A DNA stretch of 64,000 bases from an uncultured Alphaproteobacteria bacterium (GTDB lineage: Bacteria > Pseudomonadota > Alphaproteobacteria > Micavibrionales > Micavibrionaceae), in assembly GCA_900696495.1 (NCBI GenBank), contig CAADGI010000023.1, positions 62,001 through 126,000 of the forward strand. Direction: 5' to 3'. The position numbers and the translations under genes are program-made. Below are positions 26,771 through 34,976 of the stretch, in pieces (positions within the stretch are counted from its first letter, which is position 1; every line of letters begins with the position of its first letter). The notes under the pieces were generated by a model. It was not told the origin of the DNA. It ran no database searches and saw only the letters and a program-made list of their open reading frames with translations.

Positions 26771-28735
26771 ATGACACAGCAAAAAAAGATTAAAACTCAA
26801 AGGCTTGCTTTGGTTTTGCCAGCCTTGCTCATGGTTGGCTTCGCCACCGCCAGCTGCGATATGGCACGGAATCAGTTGAAAGCCGACCGCGCCGCGGACA
26901 TGGAAACCCAGGATTTCCGCGACGGCCTTGCGCCTCGCCTGCCTGATATTGATGACGAAGGCGCCGATTCATTCGCCGGCGCCGGCATCCCCACGCTGCA
27001 GCCCTACATTTCCGCCAGCGACACGAATATGAAGCCCATGCCGCTGGTCTCGATTTCCGTGAACCAGTCGGTGCCCGTCCGCGATGTTCTGTTCGAACTC
27101 GCCCAGCAGGCCGATTACGATCTCGAGCTTGACCCGCGAATCACGGGTTCGATCATTTTCACCGCCCGCGAGCGGCCCTTTGACGATGTGGTCGAGCGTA
27201 TCGCCGACATTGCCGGTCTGCGCTACAAGTTCGAAAATGACCGCCTGCGCGTCGAGCTCGATACGCCGTATAACAAGGTTTATAAAATCGACTATCTGAG
27301 CTATATCCGGAGCAACACCGGCAACATCCGCAACGATATCGGCGTCGTGCAGGGCGAGGGGGCCGACACCGGTTCCAGCTTCGAGGCCAGCACATCCAGC
27401 GAAGCGGATTTCTGGGGCGAGCTTGAAGTCAACATCCAGCAGATTCTCGGTTCGGCCCAGGGCGCCGTTCTGCGCACCCGCCGCGATCCGCGCATAACCG
27501 CCACCGAGCAAAACCCGAACGTTCAGGCCGTCGCGGCGACGGACGAGCATGGCAATCCTGTTTCCGGCAGCGGAAGCGTCAATGTCCAGGCGCAGGCCCC
27601 GCAGGCCGTGTTGAACGTCCAGTCTTTGCCGACCGAAGAGGAAGAGGCGGCCAGTGGCGGAGCCCCGGCGCCTGAGAATGATCCTCTGCTGCCGACCTTC
27701 ACGCTCAACAGGCAGGCAGGTTTGGTCAACGTCTATGCGCCGCAGCGCGCCCAGAAAGAGGTCGAGGAATACCTCAAGCTGGTTCGGCGCGCCGTCACCG
27801 CCCAGGTTCTGATCGAGGCGAAAGTGCTTGAGGTGGCGCTGACCGACGAGCATGCAACGGGTATCGACTGGCGCCTGCTGGGTGAAAGCGGTGAAGCGCT
27901 TGTCCAGTACGGCACGGCCAACCTGTATGAGGCTGGCGTAGGATCGCTGGGGCTGGATGTCATTCCCGCAGCGGGATCGACGGCCTCCGCCCTTTCCCTG
28001 CGCAATATCCCGACGCGCGCTGACCTTAGCACCAGCGATCAGCTGTCGAACTTCGCGCTGGGCTTCATCGGCAACGATGCGCAGGCTCTTATCCAGGCCA
28101 TATCGGCGTTCGGCAACGTCCGCGCCCTGGCGAGCCCGCGCCTGACGGTTCTGAACAACCAGTCGGCTGTCCTGAATGTTTCCAACAACCGCGTCTTCTT
28201 TGATATCGACATCGATGTCACGACGGATGAAGGCGTGTCGCAGGTCGATATCGACAGCGACATCAGGAACGTCCCCGAGGGCGTCATCATCAATGTTCAG
28301 CCTTCGATCAATCTCGACAAGGGAACGGTTTCGATGGCGGTTCGCCCGACGATCACGCGCGTCATCGCCCAAAGGCCTGACCCGGCAGTCCAGTACGTAA
28401 CCGCGGCCAACGGCATTGAAGGCGTTGAATCGCTGGTTCCCGAACTGAACGTGCAGGAAATCGACTCTGTCATCCAGACCCGCTCCGGCCAGGCCATCGT
28501 GATGGGTGGCTTGCTGCAGGACCGCACTGAAGGCATTCAGGAAGGCGTCCCGGTCGCGAGCGAGATACCTGTCGTGGGCGCCTTGTTCCGCCAGCACACC
28601 GACCTCGTGCGGAAAACGGAACTGGTCATCTTCCTCAAGGCGACGATCCTGTCTTCGCCGGATGACAGCGTTCACGACACCGACCGCGATCTTTACCGCG
28701 GCTTCTCAGGAGACCGCCGTCCCTTCAAGCTCTAA
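26771..28735 (+). CDS. mshL: outer-membrane secretin, MshL/PilQ (GspD) family, lipoprotein
   Basis: Forms the outer-membrane channel for the pilus. The 654-residue protein has a lipoprotein signal (lipobox ATASC, Cys 29) and a secretin/TonB short N-terminal domain at about 90-160 (VPVRDVLFELAQQADYDLEL). A Gly/Ala-rich linker precedes an N1-like domain (GLVNVYAPQRAQKEVEEYL) and the C-terminal secretin domain. That domain has LASPRLTVLNNQSAVLNVS, VQPSINLDKGTVSM and TELVIFLKATIL. The lipidated form suggests it may reach the outer membrane without a separate pilotin. The pairing with an MshE-like ATPase points to an MSHA-type system. Confidence 0.9.
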   Translation: MTQQKKIKTQRLALVLPALLMVGFATASCDMARNQLKADRAADMETQDFRDGLAPRLPDIDDEGADSFAGAGIPTLQPYISASDTNMKPMPLVSISVNQSVPVRDVLFELAQQADYDLELDPRITGSIIFTARERPFDDVVERIADIAGLRYKFENDRLRVELDTPYNKVYKIDYLSYIRSNTGNIRNDIGVVQGEGADTGSSFEASTSSEADFWGELEVNIQQILGSAQGAVLRTRRDPRITATEQNPNVQAVAATDEHGNPVSGSGSVNVQAQAPQAVLNVQSLPTEEEEAASGGAPAPENDPLLPTFTLNRQAGLVNVYAPQRAQKEVEEYLKLVRRAVTAQVLIEAKVLEVALTDEHATGIDWRLLGESGEALVQYGTANLYEAGVGSLGLDVIPAAGSTASALSLRNIPTRADLSTSDQLSNFALGFIGNDAQALIQAISAFGNVRALASPRLTVLNNQSAVLNVSNNRVFFDIDIDVTTDEGVSQVDIDSDIRNVPEGVIINVQPSINLDKGTVSMAVRPTITRVIAQRPDPAVQYVTAANGIEGVESLVPELNVQEIDSVIQTRSGQAIVMGGLLQDRTEGIQEGVPVASEIPVVGALFRQHTDLVRKTELVIFLKATILSSPDDSVHDTDRDLYRGFSGDRRPFKL

Positions 28736-28750
28736 CCGATGGACTGATCC

Positions 28751-29509
28751 ATGTCCCGGCCTCTCGTCTTCTATGTCCTGACCGCAGCTCTCAGGGACAG
28801 GCTGGTGATGGCGATGATCATCACGCTTGTTCTCGGCACCAGCCTCGCCGTTTTTCTCGGCTCGGCCGCCATTGCCGAGAAGCAGCAATTTTCGCTTGTC
28901 TTCGCAGGGGCGGGATTGCGCCTTGCTGGCATTCTCAGTTTGGTTCTTTTTACCGTGTTCTTTATTCGCCGCTCATTCGACGCGCGTGATGTCGATTTTA
29001 TTCTTTCTCGCCCCGTCAGCCGGATGGAATTCCTGCTGTCTTATGCTATCGGGCTGTCATTGCTCGCGCTCGGCATGGCCGCCGCGCAAACGCTCTGCCT
29101 TTATATTCTCGGTCCTAATTTATTCGGTCCCGGCCATCTGTGGTGGGCGATCAGCCTTGCCGCTGAAAACATCATCATGGTCAACGTGGCCCTGTTTTTT
29201 TCCATGATCCTCTCCAGCGCCGCCACAGCCGCTACGGCCGCCGCAGGCTTTTACATTCTCGCGCGTCTGATGGGCCAGTTGCTCGGCATCGTCGACGCCT
29301 TTGGCAAACCTTCATTTATCTATGACCTCATGGAATATGTATTGCAGGGCATTTCAGCCGTCATGCCGCGTCTCGATCTGATGGCCCAGACGTCGTGGCT
29401 TGTTTACGGTCAGGCGGGGCCACTCGATTTCATCTTGGTTCAAGGTGCCATATTCACGGTCATGATCATCACCGCGGCGTTGATCGATCTCGTCCGAAGG
29501 CAGTTTTGA
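28751..29509 (+). CDS. ABC-2 type transporter permease in the pilus locus
   Basis: A 252-residue polytopic membrane protein with about six hydrophobic segments (e.g. MAMIITLVLGTSLAVFLGSA, LAGILSLVLFTVFFI, AIGLSLLALGMAAAQTLC, a final VQGAIFTVMIITAALIDLV) and no ATPase motifs. The layout and an RRSFDARDVDFILSRPVSR loop fit ABC-2 permeases. It is the natural partner of the ABC ATPase at 21516-22247. It starts 15 bases after the secretin and overlaps the next gene in TGATG. Substrate unknown; an analogy to Myxococcus PilI is inference. Confidence 0.72.
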   Translation: MSRPLVFYVLTAALRDRLVMAMIITLVLGTSLAVFLGSAAIAEKQQFSLVFAGAGLRLAGILSLVLFTVFFIRRSFDARDVDFILSRPVSRMEFLLSYAIGLSLLALGMAAAQTLCLYILGPNLFGPGHLWWAISLAAENIIMVNVALFFSMILSSAATAATAAAGFYILARLMGQLLGIVDAFGKPSFIYDLMEYVLQGISAVMPRLDLMAQTSWLVYGQAGPLDFILVQGAIFTVMIITAALIDLVRRQF

Positions 29510-30240
29510 TGCCCATTGCAAGGCAATACGCATTATACGCTTTCTTTTCCCTGTTGATCGCGTTGCAGGTGTTTGCCTGGCTGCAGGTCCGCACAGAGCA
29601 GGCGCGCTGGCTGAACGTGCCGCCGGTTCCGGGCGAAAAGGGAGCGGCCGCCTTTGCTCTCGGCGACCGGCAATTCGCCTACCGCACGATCGGGGTGATG
29701 CTCCAGAATCTCGGCGATACAGGAGGCCGGGTAACATCGTTTGAGAAATACGATTATGACCGCCTGGCCGGCTGGTTTAACCTCGCCGATAAAATGGACC
29801 CGCACGCTAATTTCGTCCCGATGCTGGCGGCGTTTTATTTCAGCGCCACAGAGGATCCCGTCCAGATTGCGCCGCTTGCGGACTATCTGCATCGTGCCGG
29901 CAACAGCGCCGAGGGCGAAAGATGGCGCTGGCTCGCGCAGGCCGTTTATCTTGCACATTATAAGCTAAAGGACTTCGATAAAGCTTATGCATGGGCGCAG
30001 GAACTGGCAGCGATTCCCCGCAATGATATGCCTATGTGGACAAAACAGATGCCCGCCTTCGTACGCAACGCCGAGGGCGACAAGCAGGCGGCCTATGATA
30101 TAATGATTGAAATCATGCGCAGCGGGCAGCACAGTTTGCCGCGCGAGGAAATGAACGCCATGCAATATTATATTTGCAAGCGTATTCTGGACGAGGCGCA
30201 GGCCGCAAAAGACCCGATCTGCCAGGATGTAACGGAATGA
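29509..30240 (+). CDS. single-span membrane protein coupled to the ABC permease
   Basis: A 243-residue protein with one N-terminal hydrophobic segment (about 8-25, LYAFFSLLIALQVFAWL). A helical, tetratricopeptide-like soluble region then faces the periplasm (FNLADKMDPHANFVPMLAAF, KLKDFDKAYAWAQELAAIPR). The ATG overlaps the permease stop, so the two are co-translated. In Myxococcus the ABC genes pilH and pilI are accompanied by pilG; this may be the equivalent accessory protein, but I see no sequence motif that proves it. Confidence 0.62.
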   Translation: MPIARQYALYAFFSLLIALQVFAWLQVRTEQARWLNVPPVPGEKGAAAFALGDRQFAYRTIGVMLQNLGDTGGRVTSFEKYDYDRLAGWFNLADKMDPHANFVPMLAAFYFSATEDPVQIAPLADYLHRAGNSAEGERWRWLAQAVYLAHYKLKDFDKAYAWAQELAAIPRNDMPMWTKQMPAFVRNAEGDKQAAYDIMIEIMRSGQHSLPREEMNAMQYYICKRILDEAQAAKDPICQDVTE

Positions 30241-30249
30241 CATAGGCTC

Positions 30250-31284
30250 ATGGAACATCTCCAGTTCACGATCCCGGAAATGCTCTCGCTCATCGGCGTG
30301 ACGCAGTGCGTTTATTTTCTTGTCTATATGATCATGCGGGCAGGGCGCCTGTCGCGGGCCGGCGTGCCGATTTTATATTTCCTTGTTCTTGCGCTGGCGT
30401 TTTTGTCGGACGCGGCGGAGCGTTCGCTCGGCGCCGGCATCGATAATTATTTTTACCTGCAATGGGCGACCTGGTTCCTGGGCCCGCCGCTCAGTGTCTT
30501 GCTTGTGATCCAGGTCGCGCAGATCAGCCGCACGCCGGAACTGAAACATTTCTGGGTGCTGGCGCTCATCCCCGCGGCGTTTCTGATCGCGCGGGCAATG
30601 GTGCCCTCTGAAAACGACCCTGAAATGCAGTCTGCCCTGACCATATTCGGCATCATCGCCGGCTGCATCAGCCTGCTGGCAATCTGGCTCCAGCGCGACG
30701 TGTTCGCCGCCATAACATCCGAAAAAACCGGCAAGGCGCGCTACTGGCTGATTCTCGCTCTGGTTTTCACGAATATCTTCATGCTGGGCGTCATGATGCT
30801 GGGGCTCAGCCCCGCTCATGCCGAAAATGCGCTGATGGTACGGACGGTCCTGGGGCTTGGCTTCGTGTATCTGGTGGGGACCAGCCTGTTCCGGATCTAC
30901 CCGCAGGCAGTCATGCTGTCTGAAATAGGCCCCGATACGCTGACGGCCCGGGACCTTGAAATCGCCCGCAGGATCGAAAGCCTGATGACCCTGGACAAGG
31001 TCTACCATGAACCGGCCTATTCCAGGGCCGACCTGGCCCGGGAATGCGAGGTCTCCGAGGCGGCCCTGTCCCGGATCATTAACCTTCATTTCAGCAAAAC
31101 CTTCCCCCAGCTCATGAATGAGCACCGGATAGAGGACGCCAAAAGGATGCTTAAAGAGACCGATGCCAGCGTCCGGACCGTGGCCGGGGAGGTGGGGTTC
31201 AACTCGCTGGCGACCTTCAACAGGGTCTTCAAGGAGCTCACGGGAAGCTCCCCGGGGCAGTTCCGGCAGGATATGGCCGCCTAG
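30250..31284 (+). CDS. membrane-embedded AraC-family transcription regulator
   Basis: A 344-residue protein with about seven hydrophobic segments in its first 220 residues (for example 8-28, 40-53, 71-91, 101-117, 129-147, 164-186, 196-214). A cytoplasmic AraC-type double helix-turn-helix domain follows (about 235-344: YSRADLARECEVSEAALSRI, then VRTVAGEVGFNSLATFNRVF). This 7TM-plus-HTH form differs from soluble AraC proteins and probably senses a membrane or extracellular cue. It starts 10 bases after the preceding gene and sits just upstream of the pilin gene, so pilin expression is a likely target. Confidence 0.82.
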   Translation: MEHLQFTIPEMLSLIGVTQCVYFLVYMIMRAGRLSRAGVPILYFLVLALAFLSDAAERSLGAGIDNYFYLQWATWFLGPPLSVLLVIQVAQISRTPELKHFWVLALIPAAFLIARAMVPSENDPEMQSALTIFGIIAGCISLLAIWLQRDVFAAITSEKTGKARYWLILALVFTNIFMLGVMMLGLSPAHAENALMVRTVLGLGFVYLVGTSLFRIYPQAVMLSEIGPDTLTARDLEIARRIESLMTLDKVYHEPAYSRADLARECEVSEAALSRIINLHFSKTFPQLMNEHRIEDAKRMLKETDASVRTVAGEVGFNSLATFNRVFKELTGSSPGQFRQDMAA

Positions 31285-31377
31285 GCTTATAACCTTGATT
31301 TTATGGTATATCACCTTGTCAAACTGGGGATGTACGTGCCTGATTTTTAAGGTTTTATTTAGAGAATCAGCCAAAAA

Positions 31378-31393
31378 TGGAACGATAGGGGCT
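31378..31393 (+). promoter_or_regulatory. possible sigma-54 promoter of the pilin gene
   Basis: TGGAACGATAGGGGCT keeps the GG-N10-GC core and matches 9 of 12 specified consensus positions. It is about 108 bases upstream of the pilin ATG in the 217-base spacer after the AraC-type regulator gene. Pilin genes of Pseudomonas and Myxococcus use sigma-54. A chance match is not excluded. Confidence 0.35.
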
Positions 31394-31501
31394 ATTTCGG
31401 GAAGGAAAATCTGTGTATAGTTTTAGAGGTTTGAACTACCCCTCTCTCTACACCCCTTCCTAACAACTCTTGATTTTAACCCAACTAAGGAGAACCAGTA
31501 T

Positions 31502-32239
31502 ATGGATACTATGGAATTGAAAAACCGCCGCTCGGAACGAGGCTTTACCCTCGTCGAATTGGCGATCGTTATGATTATCATCGGTCTGCTGATCGGCGGT
31601 ATTCTGAAGGGCCAGGAACTGATCGCCAACGCCGAAGTCGGCGCGACGGTTTCCCAGATTAAAGCGATTGACGCGGCTACCTCGACCTTCCGCGATAAGT
31701 ATGATGCTCTTCCGGGTGACATGCTCAACCCCGGTGGGCGTTTGCCAAACTGCACAGGTGTTGGCGGATGCAACATTGCTGGTACCGGTAACGGCATTCT
31801 TGGTACCAATCCGGGTCAACAACCTGCAAACGAAGCAACCAGATACTTTGTACATCTTTCATATGCTGACCTGCTTGCTAATATCGATCCGAACGGCGGT
31901 GCTGCTGCCTGGGGCTCGCTGTATCCCGAAGCGAAGGTCAATGGCGGCTTCCATGTCGGAAGCTCGCAGACTGGCGCAGCCGGAGAATTTAACGGCGTCA
32001 TTAGCGCCGTGGGCATCAGCCAGGGTCTGTATCTGACAATGACACAGACTGCCGGAAATGGCCCTGAAGCATCTCTGACGCCCAACCAGGCCCAGCGTAT
32101 CGACACCAAACTTGATGACGGTGTTCCGGGTTCGGGTTCAACCAGAGCTTATGGTGGCGGAGCATGCGGCACGGCTGCAGCCTATAACGAAGTCAACGCC
32201 GGTAACACCTGCGGACTGTTCACCCGCATCCAGGGTTAA
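31502..32239 (+). CDS. type IV prepilin (probable major pilin)
   Basis: A 245-residue prepilin. A 14-residue charged leader ends RSERG and is followed by FTLVELAIVMIIIGLLIGGI: cleavage after Gly, Glu at +5 and a hydrophobic assembly helix. The next part has the DALPGDM motif common in alphaproteobacterial pilins. The C-terminal half is Gly/Ala/Asn-rich with cysteine pairs (NCTGVGGCN near 77; GGACGTA and NTCGLF near the end) that may form loops. AAGGAG lies at good spacing before the ATG. It has its own spacer, a possible sigma-54 site and a strong terminator, as expected for a highly expressed subunit. It is the only pilin in the window. Confidence 0.9.
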   Translation: MDTMELKNRRSERGFTLVELAIVMIIIGLLIGGILKGQELIANAEVGATVSQIKAIDAATSTFRDKYDALPGDMLNPGGRLPNCTGVGGCNIAGTGNGILGTNPGQQPANEATRYFVHLSYADLLANIDPNGGAAAWGSLYPEAKVNGGFHVGSSQTGAAGEFNGVISAVGISQGLYLTMTQTAGNGPEASLTPNQAQRIDTKLDDGVPGSGSTRAYGGGACGTAAAYNEVNAGNTCGLFTRIQG

Positions 32240-32261
32240 TTATCTGAGCTAACCGGATTTG

Positions 32262-32287
32262 AAAGGGCCCCTGCGGGGGCCCTTTTT
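32262..32287 (+). terminator. rho-independent terminator after the pilin gene
   Basis: A perfect 10-bp stem (AAAGGGCCCC/GGGGCCCTTT) with a TGCG tetraloop ends in a T-run, 22 bases after the pilin stop. Confidence 0.93.
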
Positions 32288-32295
32288 ATTTCTAG

Positions 32296-32495
32296 CGTCA
32301 TTGCGAGGCGAAGCCGAGGCAATCCATTTTATAATCATTCCATGCATGAATTGTCACCCCCGCGAAGGCGGGGGTCCGGCAAAATAAAACCCGGATGCCC
32401 GCCTCCGCGGGCATGACAACGCAGAAGTCCGGCTTCTGATTGGAACGGCAGGTTTACCGGATTGCTTCGCCGGCTGAAGCCTCCTCGCAATGACG
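32296..32495. repeat. composite of two nested palindromic repeats
   Basis: Outer arms: CGTCATTGCGAGGCGAAGCC at 32296 onward and its inverted partner ending CTCGCAATGACG at 32495. Inside lies a second inverted pair of another family, TGTCACCCCCGCGAAGGCGG (32352-32379) facing a matching arm ending GGGCATGACA (32391-32418). Related arms recur at 36806, 42118, 49805, 53739, 54731, 56258, 58345 and 62005. This fills the spacer between the pilin terminator and leuB. Confidence 0.85.
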
Positions 32496-32500
32496 ATAAT

Positions 32501-33598
32501 TTAAGCAGCCTTGGTGTTTACGGCTTTAAGCTCGGCGACCAGAGCATCGCCCATCCCTGACGTTGAAACCTCGCGGCAACCTTTCGCCATGATGTCGGCG
32601 GTGCGGATGCCTTTATCCAGCACGCTGCGCACGGCCTGCTCGATGGCGTCGGCAAGGACAGGCTGCCCGAGAGAATAGCGCAGGCACATCGAGAAGCTCA
32701 GGATCGTCGCCAGCGGGTTGGCCTTGCCCTGGCCCGCGATATCGGGGGCGGAGCCATGCACGGGTTCGTAAAGCCCCGGCGCGCCCGGCGCGCCGAGCGC
32801 GGCGGACGGCAGCATGCCGAGCGATCCGGTCAGCATCGCGGCTTCATCCGATAAAATATCACCGAACAGGTTATCCGTCACGATAACGTCGAATTGCGAC
32901 GGGTTGCGCAGCAGCTGCATCGCGCAGTTATCGGCGTACATATGTTCCAACTGGACGTCTTTGTATTCAGCATGCAGGGCGGTGATTTCCTCGCGCCAGA
33001 GCTTGCCGGACTCCATCACGTTGGCTTTTTCGCAGGATGTGACTTTGCCGCGGCGCTTGCGGGCCAGTTCGAAGGCCACGCGGCCCACACGCCTGATTTC
33101 GGATGTGGTATAGGTCTGCGTGTTGAAGCCGCGGCGTTCGCCTTTGCCGAGGGTTTCTATGCCGCGCGGCTCGCCGAAATAAACCCCGCCGGTCAGTTCG
33201 CGCACGATCAATATGTCGAGGCCCTTGACGATTTCAGGCTTGAGCGTCGAGGCGTCGACCAATGCATCGAACACAATCGCAGGCCGCAGGTTCGCGAACA
33301 AATCGAGTTCCTTGCGGAGGCGTAGCAGACCGGCCTCTGGCCGTACCGAATAATCGACAGCGTTCCATTTCGGCCCGCCGACCGCGCCCATCAGGATCGC
33401 GTCGGATTCACGGCATAACCGTAGCGTCTCGTCGCCGAGCGGTTTGCCGAATGCGTCATAAGACGCGCCGCCGATCAGGCCTTCTTTGATTTTGATATCC
33501 GCGCCGCGCGCGTTCGCCCAATCGATGATTTTGCGGGTTTCCGCCATCACTTCCGGGCCGATGCCGTCGCCGGGCAATAACATGAGCGTCTTGGTCAT
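32501..33598 (-). CDS. leuB: 3-isopropylmalate dehydrogenase
   Basis: NAD-dependent oxidative decarboxylation of 3-isopropylmalate in leucine synthesis. The 365 residues include the opening [15 protein letters not shown], the substrate-loop arginines ([16 protein letters not shown]) and [10 protein letters not shown]. The metal and NAD region is YADNCAMQL...[20 protein letters not shown]...[17 protein letters not shown]. Complete and of normal length. It is separated from leuD by a 98-base spacer that holds a 78-bp palindrome, so it may still be read from the leuCD promoter. Confidence 0.97.
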   Translation of the reverse strand: MTKTLMLLPGDGIGPEVMAETRKIIDWANARGADIKIKEGLIGGASYDAFGKPLGDETLRLCRESDAILMGAVGGPKWNAVDYSVRPEAGLLRLRKELDLFANLRPAIVFDALVDASTLKPEIVKGLDILIVRELTGGVYFGEPRGIETLGKGERRGFNTQTYTTSEIRRVGRVAFELARKRRGKVTSCEKANVMESGKLWREEITALHAEYKDVQLEHMYADNCAMQLLRNPSQFDVIVTDNLFGDILSDEAAMLTGSLGMLPSAALGAPGAPGLYEPVHGSAPDIAGQGKANPLATILSFSMCLRYSLGQPVLADAIEQAVRSVLDKGIRTADIMAKGCREVSTSGMGDALVAELKAVNTKAA

Positions 33599-33612
33599 AT
33601 ATAATCCTTTTT

Positions 33613-33690
33613 AACCACAGCGATCACAGCGAATACACAGGAGCCTTTTACGCATAGCGCGCTGTGATTTCGCCTGTGGCCGCTGTGGTT
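33613..33690. repeat. 78-bp palindromic element, copy 1 (between leuD and leuB)
   Basis: Begins AACCACAGCGATCACAGCGA and ends with the inverted GGCCGCTGTGGTT. Each arm carries three CACAG units about 9 to 12 bases apart. Two other copies (38386-38463, 56298-56375) have exactly the same length and differ mainly in the apical loop. Confidence 0.9.
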
Positions 33691-33696
33691 CAAATT

Positions 33697-34302
33697 TTAA
33701 AGCCACGATTTCTGCTCTTTTTGCTTTTTTTCAAAATTTTCAATGAAAGTTTTTTTCTCAAGCGTCAGGCCGATTTCGTCTAAACCGTTCATCAGGCAGT
33801 GTTTGCGGAATTCGTCGATCTCGAACGGAAACGAGAATTTATTCCCGCGCGTGACGACTTGCTTTTCAAGATCGACCTCTATCGGCGCGCCCGGATTTTC
33901 CTCGGCTTCTTTCGTGAGTTCATCGATCTGCGCCTGCGGCAAAACCACAGGCAAAATCCCGTTCTTGAAACAGTTATTGTAAAAAATGTCGGAATAGCTC
34001 GGCGCGATGACGCAGCGGATGCCGAAATCCAGCAAGGCCCACGGCGCATGCTCCCGGCTGGAGCCGCAGCCGAAATTCGCGCCGGTGATTAAAATTTCAG
34101 CGTTACGGTAGGCGGGTTTATTAAGTATGAAATCCGGCTTCTCACTGCCGTCTTCATTATACCGGATATCGAAGAAGGCCGATTTGCCGAGACCGCTGCG
34201 CTTGATCGTGCGCAGGAACTGCTTCGGGATGATCACGTCGGTATCGACATTGATCATCGGCAGCGGCGCGGCGGCCGCGGAAAGCTTGCGGAACGGTTTC
34301 AT
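33697..34302 (-). CDS. leuD: 3-isopropylmalate dehydratase small subunit
   Basis: Swivel-domain subunit that pairs with LeuC to isomerise 2- to 3-isopropylmalate. The 201 residues show the family pattern: [30 protein letters not shown] and [18 protein letters not shown]. It starts at an ATG overlapping the stop of the HD gene in ATGA, so it is translationally coupled to a gene of another function. Complete. Confidence 0.96.
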   Translation of the reverse strand: MKPFRKLSAAAAPLPMINVDTDVIIPKQFLRTIKRSGLGKSAFFDIRYNEDGSEKPDFILNKPAYRNAEILITGANFGCGSSREHAPWALLDFGIRCVIAPSYSDIFYNNCFKNGILPVVLPQAQIDELTKEAEENPGAPIEVDLEKQVVTRGNKFSFPFEIDEFRKHCLMNGLDEIGLTLEKKTFIENFEKKQKEQKSWL

Positions 34303-34976
34303 AGGCCTGGTCCTTCCAGCCTGTTATATTCTTCTGTCTTCATCTCTGTAAACGCCTTAAGCAGCTTCTCATCGAAATGCTCAGCTTTTTCCTCGCGCAT
34401 GCGCTTTAGAACTGCGGGAATTGTAATATCCCGGCCGCCGTAATGCGGGCGCGAAATGCTCCAGCCGTCGAAAGCCTCGACAATGGCTGCGAGGCGCACG
34501 GGCATGGAGAGCTGTTCGGCGCTTAAGCCCCGATAGCCTTCGCCATCCATCTGTTCATGGTGATTCAGGATGATTTCGGTCATCAGCGTTTTGAAGGGAT
34601 GCGCAACATCGCCAAGTTCGTCTTCGACGATTTGGGCGCCTAGTTCGGTGTGGGTGCGGCGCAGGCGCTTTAATTCGCCGTCGGGCTTGTCTTCCTGATC
34701 CCAGATCGAAACAGGTAGCATGCGCTTGCCGCAATCATGGGGCAGGGTTGCCCAATACATGTTGCGCGCCACGTTTTTGCTCAGGCCCATGCTCAGGCAG
34801 GTTTTTTCCACGTCATGCGCCACGCGCTCGGCGTGCTGATGGAAGATATAGGTGATGCCCGCCGGTCGCTGCGCGTCGAATTCCGCAAGCAAATCCATTT
34901 CCTTGAGAATGAAGGGCTTGAACATGCTCTGGCACATGCCGTCGGTTTCAAAATCAAATTCAGGCCACTCAGACAT
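34299..34976 (-). CDS. HD-GYP-like phosphohydrolase inside the leuC-leuD operon
   Basis: A 225-residue soluble protein. [42 protein letters not shown] and [16 protein letters not shown] follow the order and spacing of HD-GYP domains (cyclic di-GMP phosphodiesterases), with GYR in place of the canonical GYP. No receiver or sensor domain is attached. Its ATG overlaps the leuC stop (TAATG) and its stop overlaps the leuD ATG (ATGA), so it is made stoichiometrically with both isopropylmalate isomerase subunits. Phosphodiesterase activity is plausible; the link with leucine synthesis is unexplained. Confidence 0.8.
   Translation of the reverse strand: MSEWPEFDFETDGMCQSMFKPFILKEMDLLAEFDAQRPAGITYIFHQHAERVAHDVEKTCLSMGLSKNVARNMYWATLPHDCGKRMLPVSIWDQEDKPDGELKRLRRTHTELGAQIVEDELGDVAHPFKTLMTEIILNHHEQMDGEGYRGLSAEQLSMPVRLAAIVEAFDGWSISRPHYGGRDITIPAVLKRMREEKAEHFDEKLLKAFTEMKTEEYNRLEGPGL

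Noticed and set aside
26969-28675. 568-codon frame antisense to the secretin gene
   Set aside because: Mirror of a strongly conserved secretin; composition is typical of a shadow frame in GC-rich DNA.
15327-28735. Type II secretion system instead of a pilus
   Set aside because: PilT and PilU retraction ATPases and a large pilin with its own terminator favour a true pilus; no GspC/GspG-K pseudopilin set is present.
30373-31374. 333-codon frame antisense to the AraC-type regulator
   Set aside because: The plus frame has a complete AraC domain and membrane segments; the reverse frame is His/Gln/Asp-rich without motifs.
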